The notes under the pieces: model-generated
Seen by the model: the letters and a program-made list of their open reading frames with translations, nothing else
Databases searched by the model: none
What the model was told of the DNA's origin: nothing
In this document: piece by piece, positions 10,151-20,020 of the stretch
Layout: each line of letters opens with the position of its first letter
Position numbering within the stretch: the stretch's first letter is position 1
Translations under genes and position numbers: made by a program
Assembly: GCF_001486585.1 (NCBI RefSeq)
Contig: NZ_LN909034.1
Location: forward strand, 1 to 64,000
From: Paenibacillus senegalimassiliensis
GTDB taxonomy: Bacteria; Bacillota; Bacilli; Paenibacillales; Paenibacillaceae
Direction of reading: 5' to 3'
DNA length: 64,000 bases

Positions 10151-10220
10151 ATTAAATATCCTCCCTTATATATGTTGCTGTTGTTTATATCCGATCAATT
10201 AAGTTGGTATTCTGTTTATT

Positions 10221-10249
10221 ATCTTAACAACCCCTATCGGAGTTGTCAA
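10221..10249 (-). promoter_or_regulatory. Sigma-A promoter of cysK
   Basis: Consensus -35 TTGACA (10244-10249), 17-bp spacer and -10 TAAGAT (10221-10226) on the minus strand. Just downstream, about 10187-10212, an AT-rich interrupted palindrome (ATACC...GGATAT) overlaps the likely start site. It is a possible operator for a CymR-type cysteine repressor, which is inference only. Confidence 0.75.
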
Positions 10250-10257
10250 GAAAAGTC

Positions 10258-10310
10258 ACAAAAAAATACTTTGCAGCCAAGGGTTTCCTCACCCGCAAAG
10301 CATATTTTTT
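10258..10310 (-). terminator. Terminator of the nad-coaX-hslO operon
   Basis: Nested stem on the minus strand: CTTTGC/GCAAAG with an inner GGGT/ACCC, followed by TATTTTTTTG. It begins about 10 bp past the hslO stop and ends next to the cysK -35. Confidence 0.8.
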
Positions 10311-10320
10311 TGCCCTCATT

Positions 10321-11232
10321 TTAAGCTTCTCTTTTTGGCTTTCCTACCTGCTCGATCAAGCTATCAATTTCCTCGGGACTAAATACGTAAGCCTCATTAC
10401 AGAAGTCACATATGACTTCCGCCTCTTTGCCTTCTTCCCGTAATTCCGTTAATTCCTGCTTGCCCAAGCTAATTAGCGTGCTTTCCACTCTCTCCCGCGA
10501 ACAGCTACAAGAGAAGACGATGTCCATTTCCTCCAATACCTGTACGTCCGGTAGCATCCAGCTCAGCATTTCCTCAAGCTCCAAGCCTTGGTCCAGCAAC
10601 GAAGTCACCGGAGGAAGCCCGCCTACGGCACGCTCGATTTCACTAATCTCTTCATCCTTCAAGCCTGGCAGCAACTGAATAATGAAGCCACCTGCCACAA
10701 TGACGGAGTTGTCGACATCCACCAGTACGCCCAGACCTACCGCGGACGGGGTTTGCTCAGATACGGCAAAATAATAAGTGAAATCTTCGCCCAGTTCGCC
10801 GGAAATCAAAGGAACGCTGCCCCGGTAAGGCTCCTTCAGGCCCAGATCCTTGGTAACATTGATAAAGCCTTCCGTACCCACGGCTCCGCGCACATCCAGT
10901 TTGCCTTGGCTATTGCTCGGCAATTGAACATGAGGGTTCTTAACATAGCCGCGAACCTCCCCGCGCGCATTGGCATCCACGATAATTTGCCCGACAGGTC
11001 CATCGCCTTTGACTTGTACCGTCAACTTCTCATCGCCTTTAAGCATGGCACCCATCATGGCACCCGCCGATAACGTTCGGCCAAAAGCTGCGGTTGTGGT
11101 AGGGTAAGTATCATGACGGCGGCGTAATTCTTCCACCAATTCCGTAGTCCGCACGGCAAAAGCACGAACTTTCCCGCCCATCGCAATTGCCCGAATCAAC
11201 CGATCTTTCTTCTTATTTATGTTAGAGTCCAT
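10321..11232 (-). CDS. hslO: Redox-regulated chaperone Hsp33
   Basis: Holdase activated by oxidation of a C-terminal zinc centre. The 303-residue protein ends with the four zinc ligands CSCS...CDFC (about residues 240-275), the redox switch. The N-terminal body contains the conserved [25 protein letters not shown] region. It follows coaX by 30 bp, the order known from B. subtilis, and appears to be the last gene of a cofactor operon. Confidence 0.96.
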   Translation of the reverse strand: MDSNINKKKDRLIRAIAMGGKVRAFAVRTTELVEELRRRHDTYPTTTAAFGRTLSAGAMMGAMLKGDEKLTVQVKGDGPVGQIIVDANARGEVRGYVKNPHVQLPSNSQGKLDVRGAVGTEGFINVTKDLGLKEPYRGSVPLISGELGEDFTYYFAVSEQTPSAVGLGVLVDVDNSVIVAGGFIIQLLPGLKDEEISEIERAVGGLPPVTSLLDQGLELEEMLSWMLPDVQVLEEMDIVFSCSCSRERVESTLISLGKQELTELREEGKEAEVICDFCNEAYVFSPEEIDSLIEQVGKPKREA

Positions 11233-11262
11233 CGCTTGAGGACCTCCTTCCTGACTTCCTGA

Positions 11263-12027
11263 TTATTGATTTCGTTCATAAATGAGACGAAGCCCCTCCA
11301 GCGTAAGCTGAGAGTTGACCTCCTCAATTGTGCGCGTCTCACTGGCAATCAGCTCAGCAAGGCCACCCGTGGCTACTACCTTCGGCTTGGTATTCATCTC
11401 GCGGGCAATCCGTTCCACGATCCCATCCACCTGACCAGCATAGCCGAAAATAATACCCGCTTGCATCGCATGCACCGTGTTGCGGCCAATGACCTTCTTT
11501 GGCTTCTCCAATTCAATGCGCGGCAACTTGGAAGCCCGTTGATAAAGCGCCTCGGTCGAGATTCCGATCCCCGGTACGATGGCCCCGCCCAAGTAATTGC
11601 CCTGGGCATCGATGCAATCGAAGGTTGTAGCTGTCCCAAAATCGACAACCACCAGCGGTCCACCATATTGCTCAATGGCAGCCACGGCGTTAACAATCCG
11701 GTCAGCTCCCACCTCCCGGGGATTCTCGTAACGTAAATTCAGCCCCGTTTTGATTCCAGGTCCGACAATTAACGGCTTACGGCGCAAGTACTTAACACAT
11801 AACTCCTCCAGGGCATGCATTAATGGAGGAACTACAGAGGATATAATGACTCCCTCCATCTCACTCTCGCGGATTCGAGCCATATCAAATAAATTGTGAA
11901 TCAGGACGCCGTATTCATCCACCGTCGCCTGGCGATTTGTGCTGATACGGAAATGATGGAGCAGCTCCTTGCCCCGATACACCCCTAATACGATATTGGT
12001 ATTGCCTACATCGACTACAAGGAACAT
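11263..12027 (-). CDS. coaX: Type III pantothenate kinase
   Basis: Phosphorylates pantothenate in the first committed step of CoA synthesis. This is the feedback-insensitive type III form of the ASKHA superfamily. The 254-residue protein starts with the phosphate-1 motif [14 protein letters not shown], has [11 protein letters not shown] and [13 protein letters not shown] in the middle and [11 protein letters not shown] near the C-terminus. It starts only 7 bp after nadC and precedes hslO. Confidence 0.96.
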   Translation of the reverse strand: MFLVVDVGNTNIVLGVYRGKELLHHFRISTNRQATVDEYGVLIHNLFDMARIRESEMEGVIISSVVPPLMHALEELCVKYLRRKPLIVGPGIKTGLNLRYENPREVGADRIVNAVAAIEQYGGPLVVVDFGTATTFDCIDAQGNYLGGAIVPGIGISTEALYQRASKLPRIELEKPKKVIGRNTVHAMQAGIIFGYAGQVDGIVERIAREMNTKPKVVATGGLAELIASETRTIEEVNSQLTLEGLRLIYERNQ

Positions 12028-12034
12028 CGGCTGG

Positions 12035-12901
12035 TTAACCCTCCTTCTTAGCGTTCAGATCCAGACTGATATCCAGACTCTCGAACGAATACGTCAGCCG
12101 TCCGACGGAAATGACATCCACACCACTCTCGGCGATGTCACGAATGGTCTCCAGCGATACGTTGCCGGAGGCTTCGACGATCACATGTGGTGCCGCTTGC
12201 TTGATTCGCTGAACCGCTTCCTTCATAAGTACAGGTGCCATATTATCCAGCATAATAATGTCGGCCCCGGCCTGCAAGGCTTCATCCACCTGCTCCAGGT
12301 TCTCCGTCTCCACTTCGATCGTCATCGTATGCGGAATAGCGGCGCGAGCACGGCTGACCGCCTGGGCAATACCGCCAGCTCCCTTAATATGATTATCCTT
12401 GATCATCACCGCATCATACAACCCGAAGCGATGATTCGCTCCGCCCCCGGTACGCACCGCATATTTCTCCAGCATCCGGTGTCCCGGAGTCGTCTTGCGC
12501 GTATCCACCAGCCGTGTTGGCAATCCACCCAACGCCTCTACAAAAGTACGGGTACGTGTAGCAATACCCGACATGCGTTGCAGCAAGTTCAGGGCCAGCC
12601 GTTCTCCCGTCAAAATCCGATGCGTACTGCCCTCCACTTCGGCAATCACGGCGCCCTTCTCCACCCGCTGACCGTCCTGCACAAGCGGCGTGAAGCGAAG
12701 ACTTGGGTCCACAATTTCAAACACCATTTGGGCCACCGGCATCCCAGCAATCACCCCGCCTTGCTTGGCGTGAATGATTGCCTTCGATTCATGGCCTTGA
12801 GGAATCGTGACGGCGGTTGTGACATCGCCGGAACCTACATCCTCCTGCAGCCAGCCCCGAATATAGCGGGTTATCTCTTCATTATATCCGTTAAACATCA
12901 T
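12035..12901 (-). CDS. nadC: Nicotinate-nucleotide pyrophosphorylase (quinolinate phosphoribosyltransferase)
   Basis: Converts quinolinate and PRPP to nicotinate mononucleotide with loss of CO2, the third step of de novo NAD synthesis. The 288-residue protein has [16 protein letters not shown], the arginine-rich [18 protein letters not shown] active-site segment, [10 protein letters not shown] and DIIMLDNM. It overlaps the 3' end of nadB by 11 nt, which indicates coupling. The nad block sits between nadA's upstream neighbour ftsH and coaX, a position not seen in B. subtilis. Confidence 0.97.
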   Translation of the reverse strand: MMFNGYNEEITRYIRGWLQEDVGSGDVTTAVTIPQGHESKAIIHAKQGGVIAGMPVAQMVFEIVDPSLRFTPLVQDGQRVEKGAVIAEVEGSTHRILTGERLALNLLQRMSGIATRTRTFVEALGGLPTRLVDTRKTTPGHRMLEKYAVRTGGGANHRFGLYDAVMIKDNHIKGAGGIAQAVSRARAAIPHTMTIEVETENLEQVDEALQAGADIIMLDNMAPVLMKEAVQRIKQAAPHVIVEASGNVSLETIRDIAESGVDVISVGRLTYSFESLDISLDLNAKKEG

Positions 12902-14516
12902 CGCTAACTTCCTCCATCATTCCTTTTTCCCGTTGCCATAGAAGATGCTTGTGCCACTTCTCGTCGCTACGCTCCGGGAAGTCCTCGCGATAGTGGCCAC
13001 CACGGCTCTCTTCCCGTACCAGTGCCGACTGAGTTAAGAGCAGGGCACAAGTCAGCATGTTCGCATACTCCCAGTGCTCCCGAGTGTGAAGAGCTTGGCT
13101 GAAAATCGGGATCTGCCGTTCCAGTTCACGGATAGCCTTGGCCAGCTCTTCTCCCGTACGGCGCAATCCGACGCGGCGAACCATAACCTTTTGCAGTTCA
13201 AGCCGCTTGGCGGTCAGGGAAGTGGGAGCTGTCTCCGCTCGTCCTCCCTGATAGGAGATCGCTTCCCCTGTTCGAGTCAGCGGCTGTAGCTCACGAATCC
13301 GCTCAATGATGCGTCTACCAAACACTATCGCCTCGGATAACGAGTTACTTGCCAGGCGGTTGGCCCCGTGAACGCCGGTGGACGAGACTTCTCCGCAGGC
13401 AAACAAACGGTCCACACTCGTCTCGCCGTGATGGCCTGTCCGAACCCCGCCCATCATATAATGCGCGGCCGGAGCCACCGGAATCCAATCATTGGTCATA
13501 TCCAGTCCATAGCTCATACAAGTTTCGTAAATCGTCGGGAACCGGCGTCTTATTAGCTCAGGATCTTCATGTGTAATATCCAGATAAGCCATGCTCGCAC
13601 CCGTAGCCTCCATCTCGCTTACGATGGCCCGGGCCACAATATCCCGTGGAGCAAGCTCCAGCAGCTCATGGTATTTACTCATAAACCGCTCACCTTTAAT
13701 ATTGCGCAGCACTGCACCTTCGCCACGTACAGCCTCGGAGATCAAAAATCTCGGTGCTCCCGGATAGCAAAGGGCCGTCGGGTGAAATTGGATAAATTCC
13801 ATATCCCGTACTACCGCACCTGCACGATAAGCTATCGCCACGCCATCCCCGGTCGCCACCTCCGGATTGGTTGTGTACCGGTACAACTGTCCGGCGCCCC
13901 CGGAACATAGAACGGTCGCCTTGGCACGCAGGAACAGTTGCCCTCCGTCAGGTCGTTCTACCAATGCACCCAGGCATTCGTTATCCTCCGTGATTAAATC
14001 GATCACGTAATGATTATCCCATACCTCAATATGAGGATGCGAGGCAACCTGAGCAGATAAGGCTCGTACGATTTCATAGCCTGTGGCGTCACCATTAGCA
14101 TGCAGTATCCGGCGGTGGCTGTGTGCTCCCTCACGTGTTAAGGCCAGCTCCCCATTCTCCAAATCAAATAAGGTGCCCATCGCCATTAATTCTTTGACAC
14201 CCTCAGGCCCTTCATTTGCCAGAATATCGACCGCAGCAGAGGAACAAAGGCCCGCTCCCGCCAGCAGAGTATCTTGACGGTGATAAGTGGGCGAGTCATC
14301 TTCGGAAATAACGGCAGCAATACCGCCTTGCGCATACCGGGTATTGCTGTCCAGCAGCGACTTCTTGGTAATCATAATGACGCTTTGATGTTCGCTGGCC
14401 TTAATGGCGGTGAACAGGCCGGCAATACCCGAACCAATGACAATAACATCCGTATCAACTGTGGGCAGCTTACCAAGCTCAAAATCAGTTAAATATTGTG
14501 GAATCACGATCGTCAC
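12891..14516 (-). CDS. nadB: L-aspartate oxidase
   Basis: FAD enzyme that oxidises L-aspartate to iminoaspartate, the first step of de novo NAD synthesis. The 541-residue protein has the dinucleotide motif VIVIGSGIAGLFTAIKA, the SLLDSNTRYAQGGIAAV substrate loop, the succinate-dehydrogenase-like HPTAL and GARFLISEAVRGEGA-type segments, and MMGGVRT...LFACGEVSSTGVHGANRLASNS. It lies between nadA (27-bp gap) and nadC (11-nt overlap). Confidence 0.97.
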   Translation of the reverse strand: MTIVIPQYLTDFELGKLPTVDTDVIVIGSGIAGLFTAIKASEHQSVIMITKKSLLDSNTRYAQGGIAAVISEDDSPTYHRQDTLLAGAGLCSSAAVDILANEGPEGVKELMAMGTLFDLENGELALTREGAHSHRRILHANGDATGYEIVRALSAQVASHPHIEVWDNHYVIDLITEDNECLGALVERPDGGQLFLRAKATVLCSGGAGQLYRYTTNPEVATGDGVAIAYRAGAVVRDMEFIQFHPTALCYPGAPRFLISEAVRGEGAVLRNIKGERFMSKYHELLELAPRDIVARAIVSEMEATGASMAYLDITHEDPELIRRRFPTIYETCMSYGLDMTNDWIPVAPAAHYMMGGVRTGHHGETSVDRLFACGEVSSTGVHGANRLASNSLSEAIVFGRRIIERIRELQPLTRTGEAISYQGGRAETAPTSLTAKRLELQKVMVRRVGLRRTGEELAKAIRELERQIPIFSQALHTREHWEYANMLTCALLLTQSALVREESRGGHYREDFPERSDEKWHKHLLWQREKGMMEEVSDDV

Positions 14517-14543
14517 CTATCTTAGACAAGAGAGTAGCGCATG

Positions 14544-15482
14544 CTATTGAACTTGCAGCATGCGCTCTAAGGATAATCTGGCTTTATCGGCAACGACCGG
14601 CGGTACGTAAATTTGCGGTTGCATTGTCTCCAGACATTTGACCAGCTTCTTCAAATTGTTAACCTTCATATTAGGACACACCAGGAATTTAGTGGCAAAA
14701 TGAAATTCTTTATCCGGGCTATCCAGACGGAGCTGATATCCGGTTCCATCCTCAGTGCCCACGATAAACTGCTTGGTAGACGAATTTTTACAATAGTTCA
14801 AAATGGCCGTGGTACTCCCTACGAAATCACCCATCTCCACTACTTCCGGGCGGCACTCTGGATGAACTACGAACTCGGCGTTTGGATATTTGGCCTTCAT
14901 TTCGATTACATCTTTAACCGTCAGCATATCATGCGTGTTGCAGTAACCTTCCCAAATAATCAGCTTCTTGTCTGTATGCTGCTGTACATAGTGGCCCAGG
15001 TTCTTGTCCGGTACCCAGATAATTTCATCTGCGTCCACGGAATTAATCACTTGCACGGCATTGGATGACGTACAGCAGATATCCGTCTCCGCCTTAACAT
15101 CAGCCGAAGAGTTAATATAAGTCACGACCTTGGCATTGGGATGCTGGGCCTTCAGCTTGCGCAAGCCATCCACGTTGACCATATCGGCCATGGGACAACC
15201 CGCTCGTTCATCCGGAATGAGCACGGTCTTGCCCGGTGCCAGAATCTTGGCACTTTCCCCCATAAAGTGTACACCACAGAAGACAATCGTCTCCGCATCC
15301 GTAGAAGCCGCCTTCTGGGCGAGTAAAAAAGAGTCGCCACGAAAGTCAGCTACCTCTTGAATTTCATCGCGCTGATAATAGTGCGCTAATATAATTGCGT
15401 TGCGTTCCTTCTTAAGCTGAGCCAGCCTTTCACGCAGTTCACGGTTCATTTCCGCTTTCCGCTCTAGTGCTAAAGCCTCCAC
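14544..15482 (-). CDS. nadA: Quinolinate synthase (4Fe-4S)
   Basis: Condenses iminoaspartate with dihydroxyacetone phosphate to quinolinate. The 312-residue form is the compact type. Three cysteines spaced like the known cluster ligands are visible: Cys96 in GCPMAD, Cys181 in WEGYCNTH and Cys269 in LVCPN. NAIILAHYYQRDEIQEVADFRGDS at the N-terminus is the family signature. It starts with GTG, with GGGAGGAA eight bases upstream, and is the first gene of nadA-nadB-nadC-coaX-hslO. No desulfurase gene (nifS/iscS) accompanies it, unlike in B. subtilis. Confidence 0.96.
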   Translation of the reverse strand: MEALALERKAEMNRELRERLAQLKKERNAIILAHYYQRDEIQEVADFRGDSFLLAQKAASTDAETIVFCGVHFMGESAKILAPGKTVLIPDERAGCPMADMVNVDGLRKLKAQHPNAKVVTYINSSADVKAETDICCTSSNAVQVINSVDADEIIWVPDKNLGHYVQQHTDKKLIIWEGYCNTHDMLTVKDVIEMKAKYPNAEFVVHPECRPEVVEMGDFVGSTTAILNYCKNSSTKQFIVGTEDGTGYQLRLDSPDKEFHFATKFLVCPNMKVNNLKKLVKCLETMQPQIYVPPVVADKARLSLERMLQVQ

Positions 15483-15635
15483 CTGAATTCCTCCCCCATA
15501 AGGTGCTTGACTTGTAGCAACGGTATGCCCGCTGCTTCCCGTCCCTCTCGCATCGGCTGGCTTCTATTCTCTATACGCCACTCTTCCGCATCATCTCACA
15601 AGAACGTATCAAATTTCACACGGTGTTTAAGAACT

Positions 15636-15664
15636 AATTTACACAAGGTCCAAGACACTGTCAA
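15636..15664 (-). promoter_or_regulatory. Promoter of nadABC-coaX-hslO
   Basis: On the minus strand, -35 TTGACA (15659-15664), 17-bp spacer, -10 TAAATT (15636-15641). The leader is about 150 nt. The spacer reads GTGTCTTGGACCTTGTG. This GTGTCTTG core resembles operators I recall for the niacin-responsive repressor NiaR, so repression by NiaR is possible but only inferred. Confidence 0.65.
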
Positions 15665-15713
15665 ACATTTATCTAAAATTTTCGATAACTTACGTCTGTC
15701 TCTCTGTTTAGAC

Positions 15714-15748
15714 GCAAAAATCCGGGAAACACAGAGTTTCCCGGATTT
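15714..15748 (-). terminator. Intrinsic terminator of ftsH
   Basis: Perfect 13-pair stem (15718-15730 with 15736-15748, five-base loop) followed by a T-rich tail and GCG on the minus strand. It starts about 20 bp after the ftsH stop. Confidence 0.9.
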
Positions 15749-15768
15749 GATCGTCAACGATGTATCAT

Positions 15769-17850
15769 TTATACGGTAGGCGTGTTGCCCCCGTTATTTG
15801 AACCTTTGTCGTCATCGCCCTCAGGTTTCGCTCCCTCGGAAGCTCCGCCGGCTGCACCTTCTGGTGCATCGTTCGGAATATCTCCCGCTGGTGCAGAAGG
15901 TGCCGCATCATCAGGTTTACCCTGAATACGAACGCGCACATCCCCCAGGCTATCCACAGTTGGTTCGCCCGATTCCGAAGAGTCGCCATCCACATGTGGG
16001 GCACTTTCGAAGCCTTCCAGCGAGCCGTTCTCAATCAGATACTTGATCTGATCCAGTTCCAACGTCTCCACTTCAAGCAACGTCTCCGCAATGAGGTGAA
16101 CTTCCCGAGAATGCTCGGTAAGCAACGCTCTGCAGCGTTCGTAAGATTCATTAATAAAGCGCTGCATCTCTTGATCGATATCATAGGCAATCTGATCGCT
16201 ATAGTTCTGCTCATGTCCGATATCACGTCCAAGGAACACCTGTCCTTGGGATGTGCCGAATTGCATCGGTCCGAGCTTCTCGCTCATCCCGTATTCAACA
16301 ATCATGCTACGCACAATGCTGGTTGCTTGCTGGAAGTCACTATATGCACCGGTACCAATTTCACCGATGTAGATTTCCTCCGATACGCGTCCGCCAAGCA
16401 GGCCGGTCACTCTATCGAGCAATTCGTTCTTAGTAGCAAGCATACGATCTTCCTTCGGCAGCATGATAACATACCCGCCAGCGCGTCCCCGCGGAATAAT
16501 CGTAACCTTGTGAACCATATCAGCATGCTCCAGATAGTAACCAACAATCGTATGACCCGCTTCATGATAAGCGACGATCCGTTTCTCTCGGTCGCTGATT
16601 ACGCGGCTACGCTTCTCTGTACCCACAATTACTCGGTCAATCGCTTCATCTACTTCCCGCATGGAGATGTCTTTACGGTTCCGCCGCGCTGCAAGCAACG
16701 CCGCCTCATTCAGCAAATTCTCCAGATCGGCACCGGTAAACCCGGTGGTCCGCTTCGCAATGACGTCCAGACGTACGTCCTTGGTCAACGGTTTGTTGCG
16801 GGCATGAACCTTCAACACCGCTTCGCGTCCTTTGACATCCGGACGGTCTACGGTAATTTGACGGTCAAACCGTCCCGGACGCAGCAAGGCAGGGTCCAAA
16901 ATATCCGCACGGTTTGTTGCGGCTATCATGATAATACCTTCGTTGCCACCGAAACCATCCATCTCTACAAGCAATTGGTTCAACGTTTGTTCACGCTCAT
17001 CGTGACCACCGCCAAGACCGGCGCCACGCTGACGTCCAACCGCATCAATTTCATCGATAAAGATAATACATGGTGCATTCTTCTTCGCATTCTCGAACAA
17101 GTCACGAACACGTGATGCCCCGACCCCTACGAACATTTCCACGAAGTCAGAACCGGAAATACTAAAGAACGGAACCCCGGCTTCACCAGCAACGGCGCGA
17201 GCCAAGAGGGTTTTACCTGTCCCTGGAGGACCTACGAGCAGAACGCCTTTTGGAATTCTGGCGCCTACTGCAGAGAACTTCCGTGGATCTTTCAGAAACT
17301 CAACGACTTCCACCAATTCCTGCTTCTCTTCGTCAGCCCCGGCTACATCCTCAAAGGTAACCTTCTTCTTCTCTTCATTGTACAGACGCGCCCGGCTCTT
17401 GCCAAAGTTCATTACTTTGCCGCCGCCACCTTGCGCCTGATTGAACAGGAAGAAGAACAAGATGAACATAATCGCAAGCGGTATGATCGATGTCAGGAAG
17501 GTTAGCCAAATGCTTTCGCCCCGCATCTTCTCCCACGTGACCTGAAAATTGTTTTGTTCACTCAGGTCAGTGATTTCCTTCAACACATTCTCGTCAAAAG
17601 GAACATGTAGCGAGAACTTCTTTGTTTTCTCGTCCCCAACCTCTTGTTTATATTCACCGGTTACCAGATAAGCATAACCGTCGAATTTACCGGTTAGTTC
17701 ACTCACATTGTCATCCTTCAACTGCTGACGCAGTTCCGTATAACTAGGGGTGACGGTCGCTTCTTGTCCGCCGTTGAGGAATTGGACGATGCCCACCACG
17801 ACTAAGAAAAGTATCAAATAAAAACCAGAATTCCGGATGAACCGATTCAT
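15769..17850 (-). CDS. ftsH: ATP-dependent zinc metalloprotease FtsH
   Basis: Membrane-anchored AAA+ protease that degrades misfolded membrane and regulatory proteins. In B. subtilis it is also needed for Spo0A-dependent sporulation entry. Two N-terminal transmembrane segments (about residues 9-26 and 114-136) flank an extracytoplasmic domain. The AAA domain has Walker A GPPGTGKT (207-214) and Walker B IIFIDEID (262-269). The zinc site HEAGH is at 429-433. The last 45 residues are a Gly/Ala/acidic low-complexity tail longer than in B. subtilis (693 versus about 637 residues). Confidence 0.98.
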   Translation of the reverse strand: MNRFIRNSGFYLILFLVVVGIVQFLNGGQEATVTPSYTELRQQLKDDNVSELTGKFDGYAYLVTGEYKQEVGDEKTKKFSLHVPFDENVLKEITDLSEQNNFQVTWEKMRGESIWLTFLTSIIPLAIMFILFFFLFNQAQGGGGKVMNFGKSRARLYNEEKKKVTFEDVAGADEEKQELVEVVEFLKDPRKFSAVGARIPKGVLLVGPPGTGKTLLARAVAGEAGVPFFSISGSDFVEMFVGVGASRVRDLFENAKKNAPCIIFIDEIDAVGRQRGAGLGGGHDEREQTLNQLLVEMDGFGGNEGIIMIAATNRADILDPALLRPGRFDRQITVDRPDVKGREAVLKVHARNKPLTKDVRLDVIAKRTTGFTGADLENLLNEAALLAARRNRKDISMREVDEAIDRVIVGTEKRSRVISDREKRIVAYHEAGHTIVGYYLEHADMVHKVTIIPRGRAGGYVIMLPKEDRMLATKNELLDRVTGLLGGRVSEEIYIGEIGTGAYSDFQQATSIVRSMIVEYGMSEKLGPMQFGTSQGQVFLGRDIGHEQNYSDQIAYDIDQEMQRFINESYERCRALLTEHSREVHLIAETLLEVETLELDQIKYLIENGSLEGFESAPHVDGDSSESGEPTVDSLGDVRVRIQGKPDDAAPSAPAGDIPNDAPEGAAGGASEGAKPEGDDDKGSNNGGNTPTV

Positions 17851-17878
17851 CCCCTACCTCCTCTCAAGACCTTAAGTT

Positions 17879-17908
17879 ATTTTAACATAGCCACTCTCGC
17901 GATTTCAA
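17879..17908 (-). promoter_or_regulatory. Candidate sigma-A promoter of ftsH
   Basis: On the minus strand, -35 TTGAAA (17903-17908), 18-bp spacer, -10 TAAAAT (17879-17884). It is close to the ftsH start, which has GAGGAGG as ribosome-binding site. Confidence 0.55.
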
Positions 17909-17950
17909 AAATCCGGCGAGGGGGTGGTTTGCCCTAACAGGGCACTGAGA

Positions 17951-18490
17951 TTAATGGGTGTAAATTTCAGGTTTCAACACGCCAATAAAAGGAAGGTTGC
18001 GGTATTTCTCAGCATAGTCGAGACCGTAACCGACCACAAAAGCATCCGGCAGTACAAATCCCGACAAATCCGCTTCCAGCTTCACAGTGCGGCGAGCAGG
18101 CTTGTCAAACAGTGTTACGATTTTGACGGACTTCACCTTGCGCCGCTCCAGAACATCGACCAGGTAGCTCAGCGTTAGCCCACTATCGATGATATCCTCC
18201 ACAATCAGCACATCGCGCCCTTCTACGGAGCTGTCCAGATCCTTGATGATCTTCACTTCTCCCGAAGAACGGGTCGAAGCACCATAGCTGGAAACAGCCA
18301 TGAAATCAAGCTCGATGGGTACGGTAATCTCTTTGACCAAGTCAGCCATAAAAATAAAAGCGCCCTTCAAAATACAGATGACCAGCGGGTTCCGGCCCGC
18401 ATATTCTGCGCTCAGTTGTTTGCCAAGCAACGCAACCTTCTCCTGTATCTGTTCCTTTGTAATCAGCACTTCTTGAATATCGTTTTGCAA
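17951..18490 (-). CDS. hpt: Hypoxanthine phosphoribosyltransferase
   Basis: Purine salvage enzyme converting hypoxanthine or guanine plus PRPP to IMP or GMP. In B. subtilis it also acts with TilS. The 179-residue protein has the PRPP loop [14 protein letters not shown] (about residues 94-107), the flexible-loop SSYG, and [16 protein letters not shown]. The start is a TTG at 18490 preceded by GGGGG. It follows tilS by 72 bp, as in B. subtilis. Confidence 0.96.
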   Translation of the reverse strand: MQNDIQEVLITKEQIQEKVALLGKQLSAEYAGRNPLVICILKGAFIFMADLVKEITVPIELDFMAVSSYGASTRSSGEVKIIKDLDSSVEGRDVLIVEDIIDSGLTLSYLVDVLERRKVKSVKIVTLFDKPARRTVKLEADLSGFVLPDAFVVGYGLDYAEKYRNLPFIGVLKPEIYTH

Positions 18491-18562
18491 AATAAGTAAA
18501 CCCCCTACGTTATACTATGAATGCCGGTCTTTCGCTAATCCTGAAGTGTAAATGACTTGCTC

Positions 18563-19999
18563 TTACTGCCCGAAAACCATGTGCACGACGGAAGTCGTGC
18601 CCCGGTTGACCGCGGCAATCGCGGAACGCCGAACGCCAGGTATCCATAATATCCGGCCCGCAGCATCTGTCACGACGGGAATGCGGGAGCGCAGGGAAGG
18701 AGGTATTTTCGCATCGATGAAAATATCTTTTACCTTTTTGCTGCCGTTTAATCCCATGACTTTCATGACATCTCCCGGAAGGCGGGAACGTACTGTAAGC
18801 GGATAGACCAGCTCATCCGCATCAAATTTCGCCTCGTCATTGCTATCTGCCGCCACTCTTGCCTCATCCCGGTCCACCACAAGCTGCGTCATGCGCAAGC
18901 TCTGGCCCATGCCAGCAATCGGCACTTCTGCCGGAAGTTGCTCCACCAAATATGTATAGTGAGGAATCTGACTCTCCACAGCAGCGGAGACAAAACGGAT
19001 TGTGCCATACTCACGCAAGCACTTTATGCCGCTGCCCAGATCTAGACTCCAGGTCGAGGGATGATGCTGAATCGTCCCTTGACGAATAGCTTCGATCTTG
19101 ACAAAATCGCTTTCATCCGTCCTTAAAGGCAGATAATTTAATATTAGTTTAATCAACCGCCGTTGTAAAGCAACATGTAACTCGTTAAAAACAGGGATCT
19201 CAAACGTGGGGTACCCATGATCTTGCCGAACGATTTCCTCATAAAGCCGGAGCGACTCCTGCTGCAAATAATCATCTTCGGCAGCAGCCAGCTCTGCTAA
19301 CCGGTTCAACGATTCCGGCAACTGACCATTATATTGCCCCAAAAATGGGAGCACATCCAACCGAATTGCATTCCGAGTAAAGTCTGTTTGTTGATTGCTG
19401 CTATCCTCCACAAAGGAAATGCCCGATTCATGACACGCCCGGAGCAAATCCGTCTTGTATATACGAAGCAGCGGTCTGATTAGTTCCACATTTTTTTCCC
19501 GTCGCTTAAACCTCATTCCAGCTAGTCCGGATAGCCCGCTTCCGCGCAATAAGCGCATTAGCACAGTTTCGGCCTGATCATCCGCATGATGGGCCAGAGC
19601 TACGGAAGTTGCCCCGTATTTCCGGGCCACCTCGCGCAAGAAAGCATAACGCACCTCACGCGCGGCAAGCTCTAAGCTCTTCCCAGTTTCCTTCATATAA
19701 GCATATACGTCGGCATGCCCCAACTCGAATGGAATCCCAAGCCTTTCGGCCAAGGCTTGAACAAAGGCAGCATCCCGATCCGCCTCTGTGGCGCGCAAGC
19801 CATGGTGCAGATGCGCACAGACTAATTCAAGCCCAAGCTTCGGGTCGGCGGCCAATTCTTTCATTATATGTAGTAGCAGCGTCGAATCCACTCCACCGGA
19901 AACAGCAACCACAATACGGTCTCCCGGATTCCACAGCCGCTCTTGTCTGGCCGTTCGACGAACATTCTCTACCAGACGGTGCATCATTTGTTCCTTCAT
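18563..19999 (-). CDS. tilS: tRNA(Ile)-lysidine synthase
   Basis: Modifies C34 of the tRNA-Ile CAT anticodon to lysidine, changing it from methionine to isoleucine decoding; essential. The 478-residue protein has the N-type ATP pyrophosphatase loop SGGVDS at residues 34-39, the LAHHADDQAETVLMRLLRGSG segment, an AANLRE-like region and a C-terminal domain (LTVRSRLPGD...KKVKDIFIDAKIP) typical of the long Bacillus-type enzymes. It follows yabT by 21 bp. Confidence 0.96.
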   Translation of the reverse strand: MKEQMMHRLVENVRRTARQERLWNPGDRIVVAVSGGVDSTLLLHIMKELAADPKLGLELVCAHLHHGLRATEADRDAAFVQALAERLGIPFELGHADVYAYMKETGKSLELAAREVRYAFLREVARKYGATSVALAHHADDQAETVLMRLLRGSGLSGLAGMRFKRREKNVELIRPLLRIYKTDLLRACHESGISFVEDSSNQQTDFTRNAIRLDVLPFLGQYNGQLPESLNRLAELAAAEDDYLQQESLRLYEEIVRQDHGYPTFEIPVFNELHVALQRRLIKLILNYLPLRTDESDFVKIEAIRQGTIQHHPSTWSLDLGSGIKCLREYGTIRFVSAAVESQIPHYTYLVEQLPAEVPIAGMGQSLRMTQLVVDRDEARVAADSNDEAKFDADELVYPLTVRSRLPGDVMKVMGLNGSKKVKDIFIDAKIPPSLRSRIPVVTDAAGRILWIPGVRRSAIAAVNRGTTSVVHMVFGQ

Positions 20000-20020
20000 C
20001 CCGAGATTTCCTCCGTTCGT

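Noticed and set aside
10187-10212. Definite CymR operator at cysK
   Set aside because: The interrupted palindrome is suggestive, but I cannot recall the consensus well enough to call it. It is mentioned only within the promoter entry.
11969-12907. Long plus-strand open frame (312 codons) opposite nadC
   Set aside because: It is the antisense shadow of nadC, a well-supported gene. Its protein has no recognisable domain and no start signal.
15994-17115. Plus-strand frame of 373 codons opposite ftsH
   Set aside because: Shadow of the ftsH coding strand; the complementary codon bias keeps the frame open.
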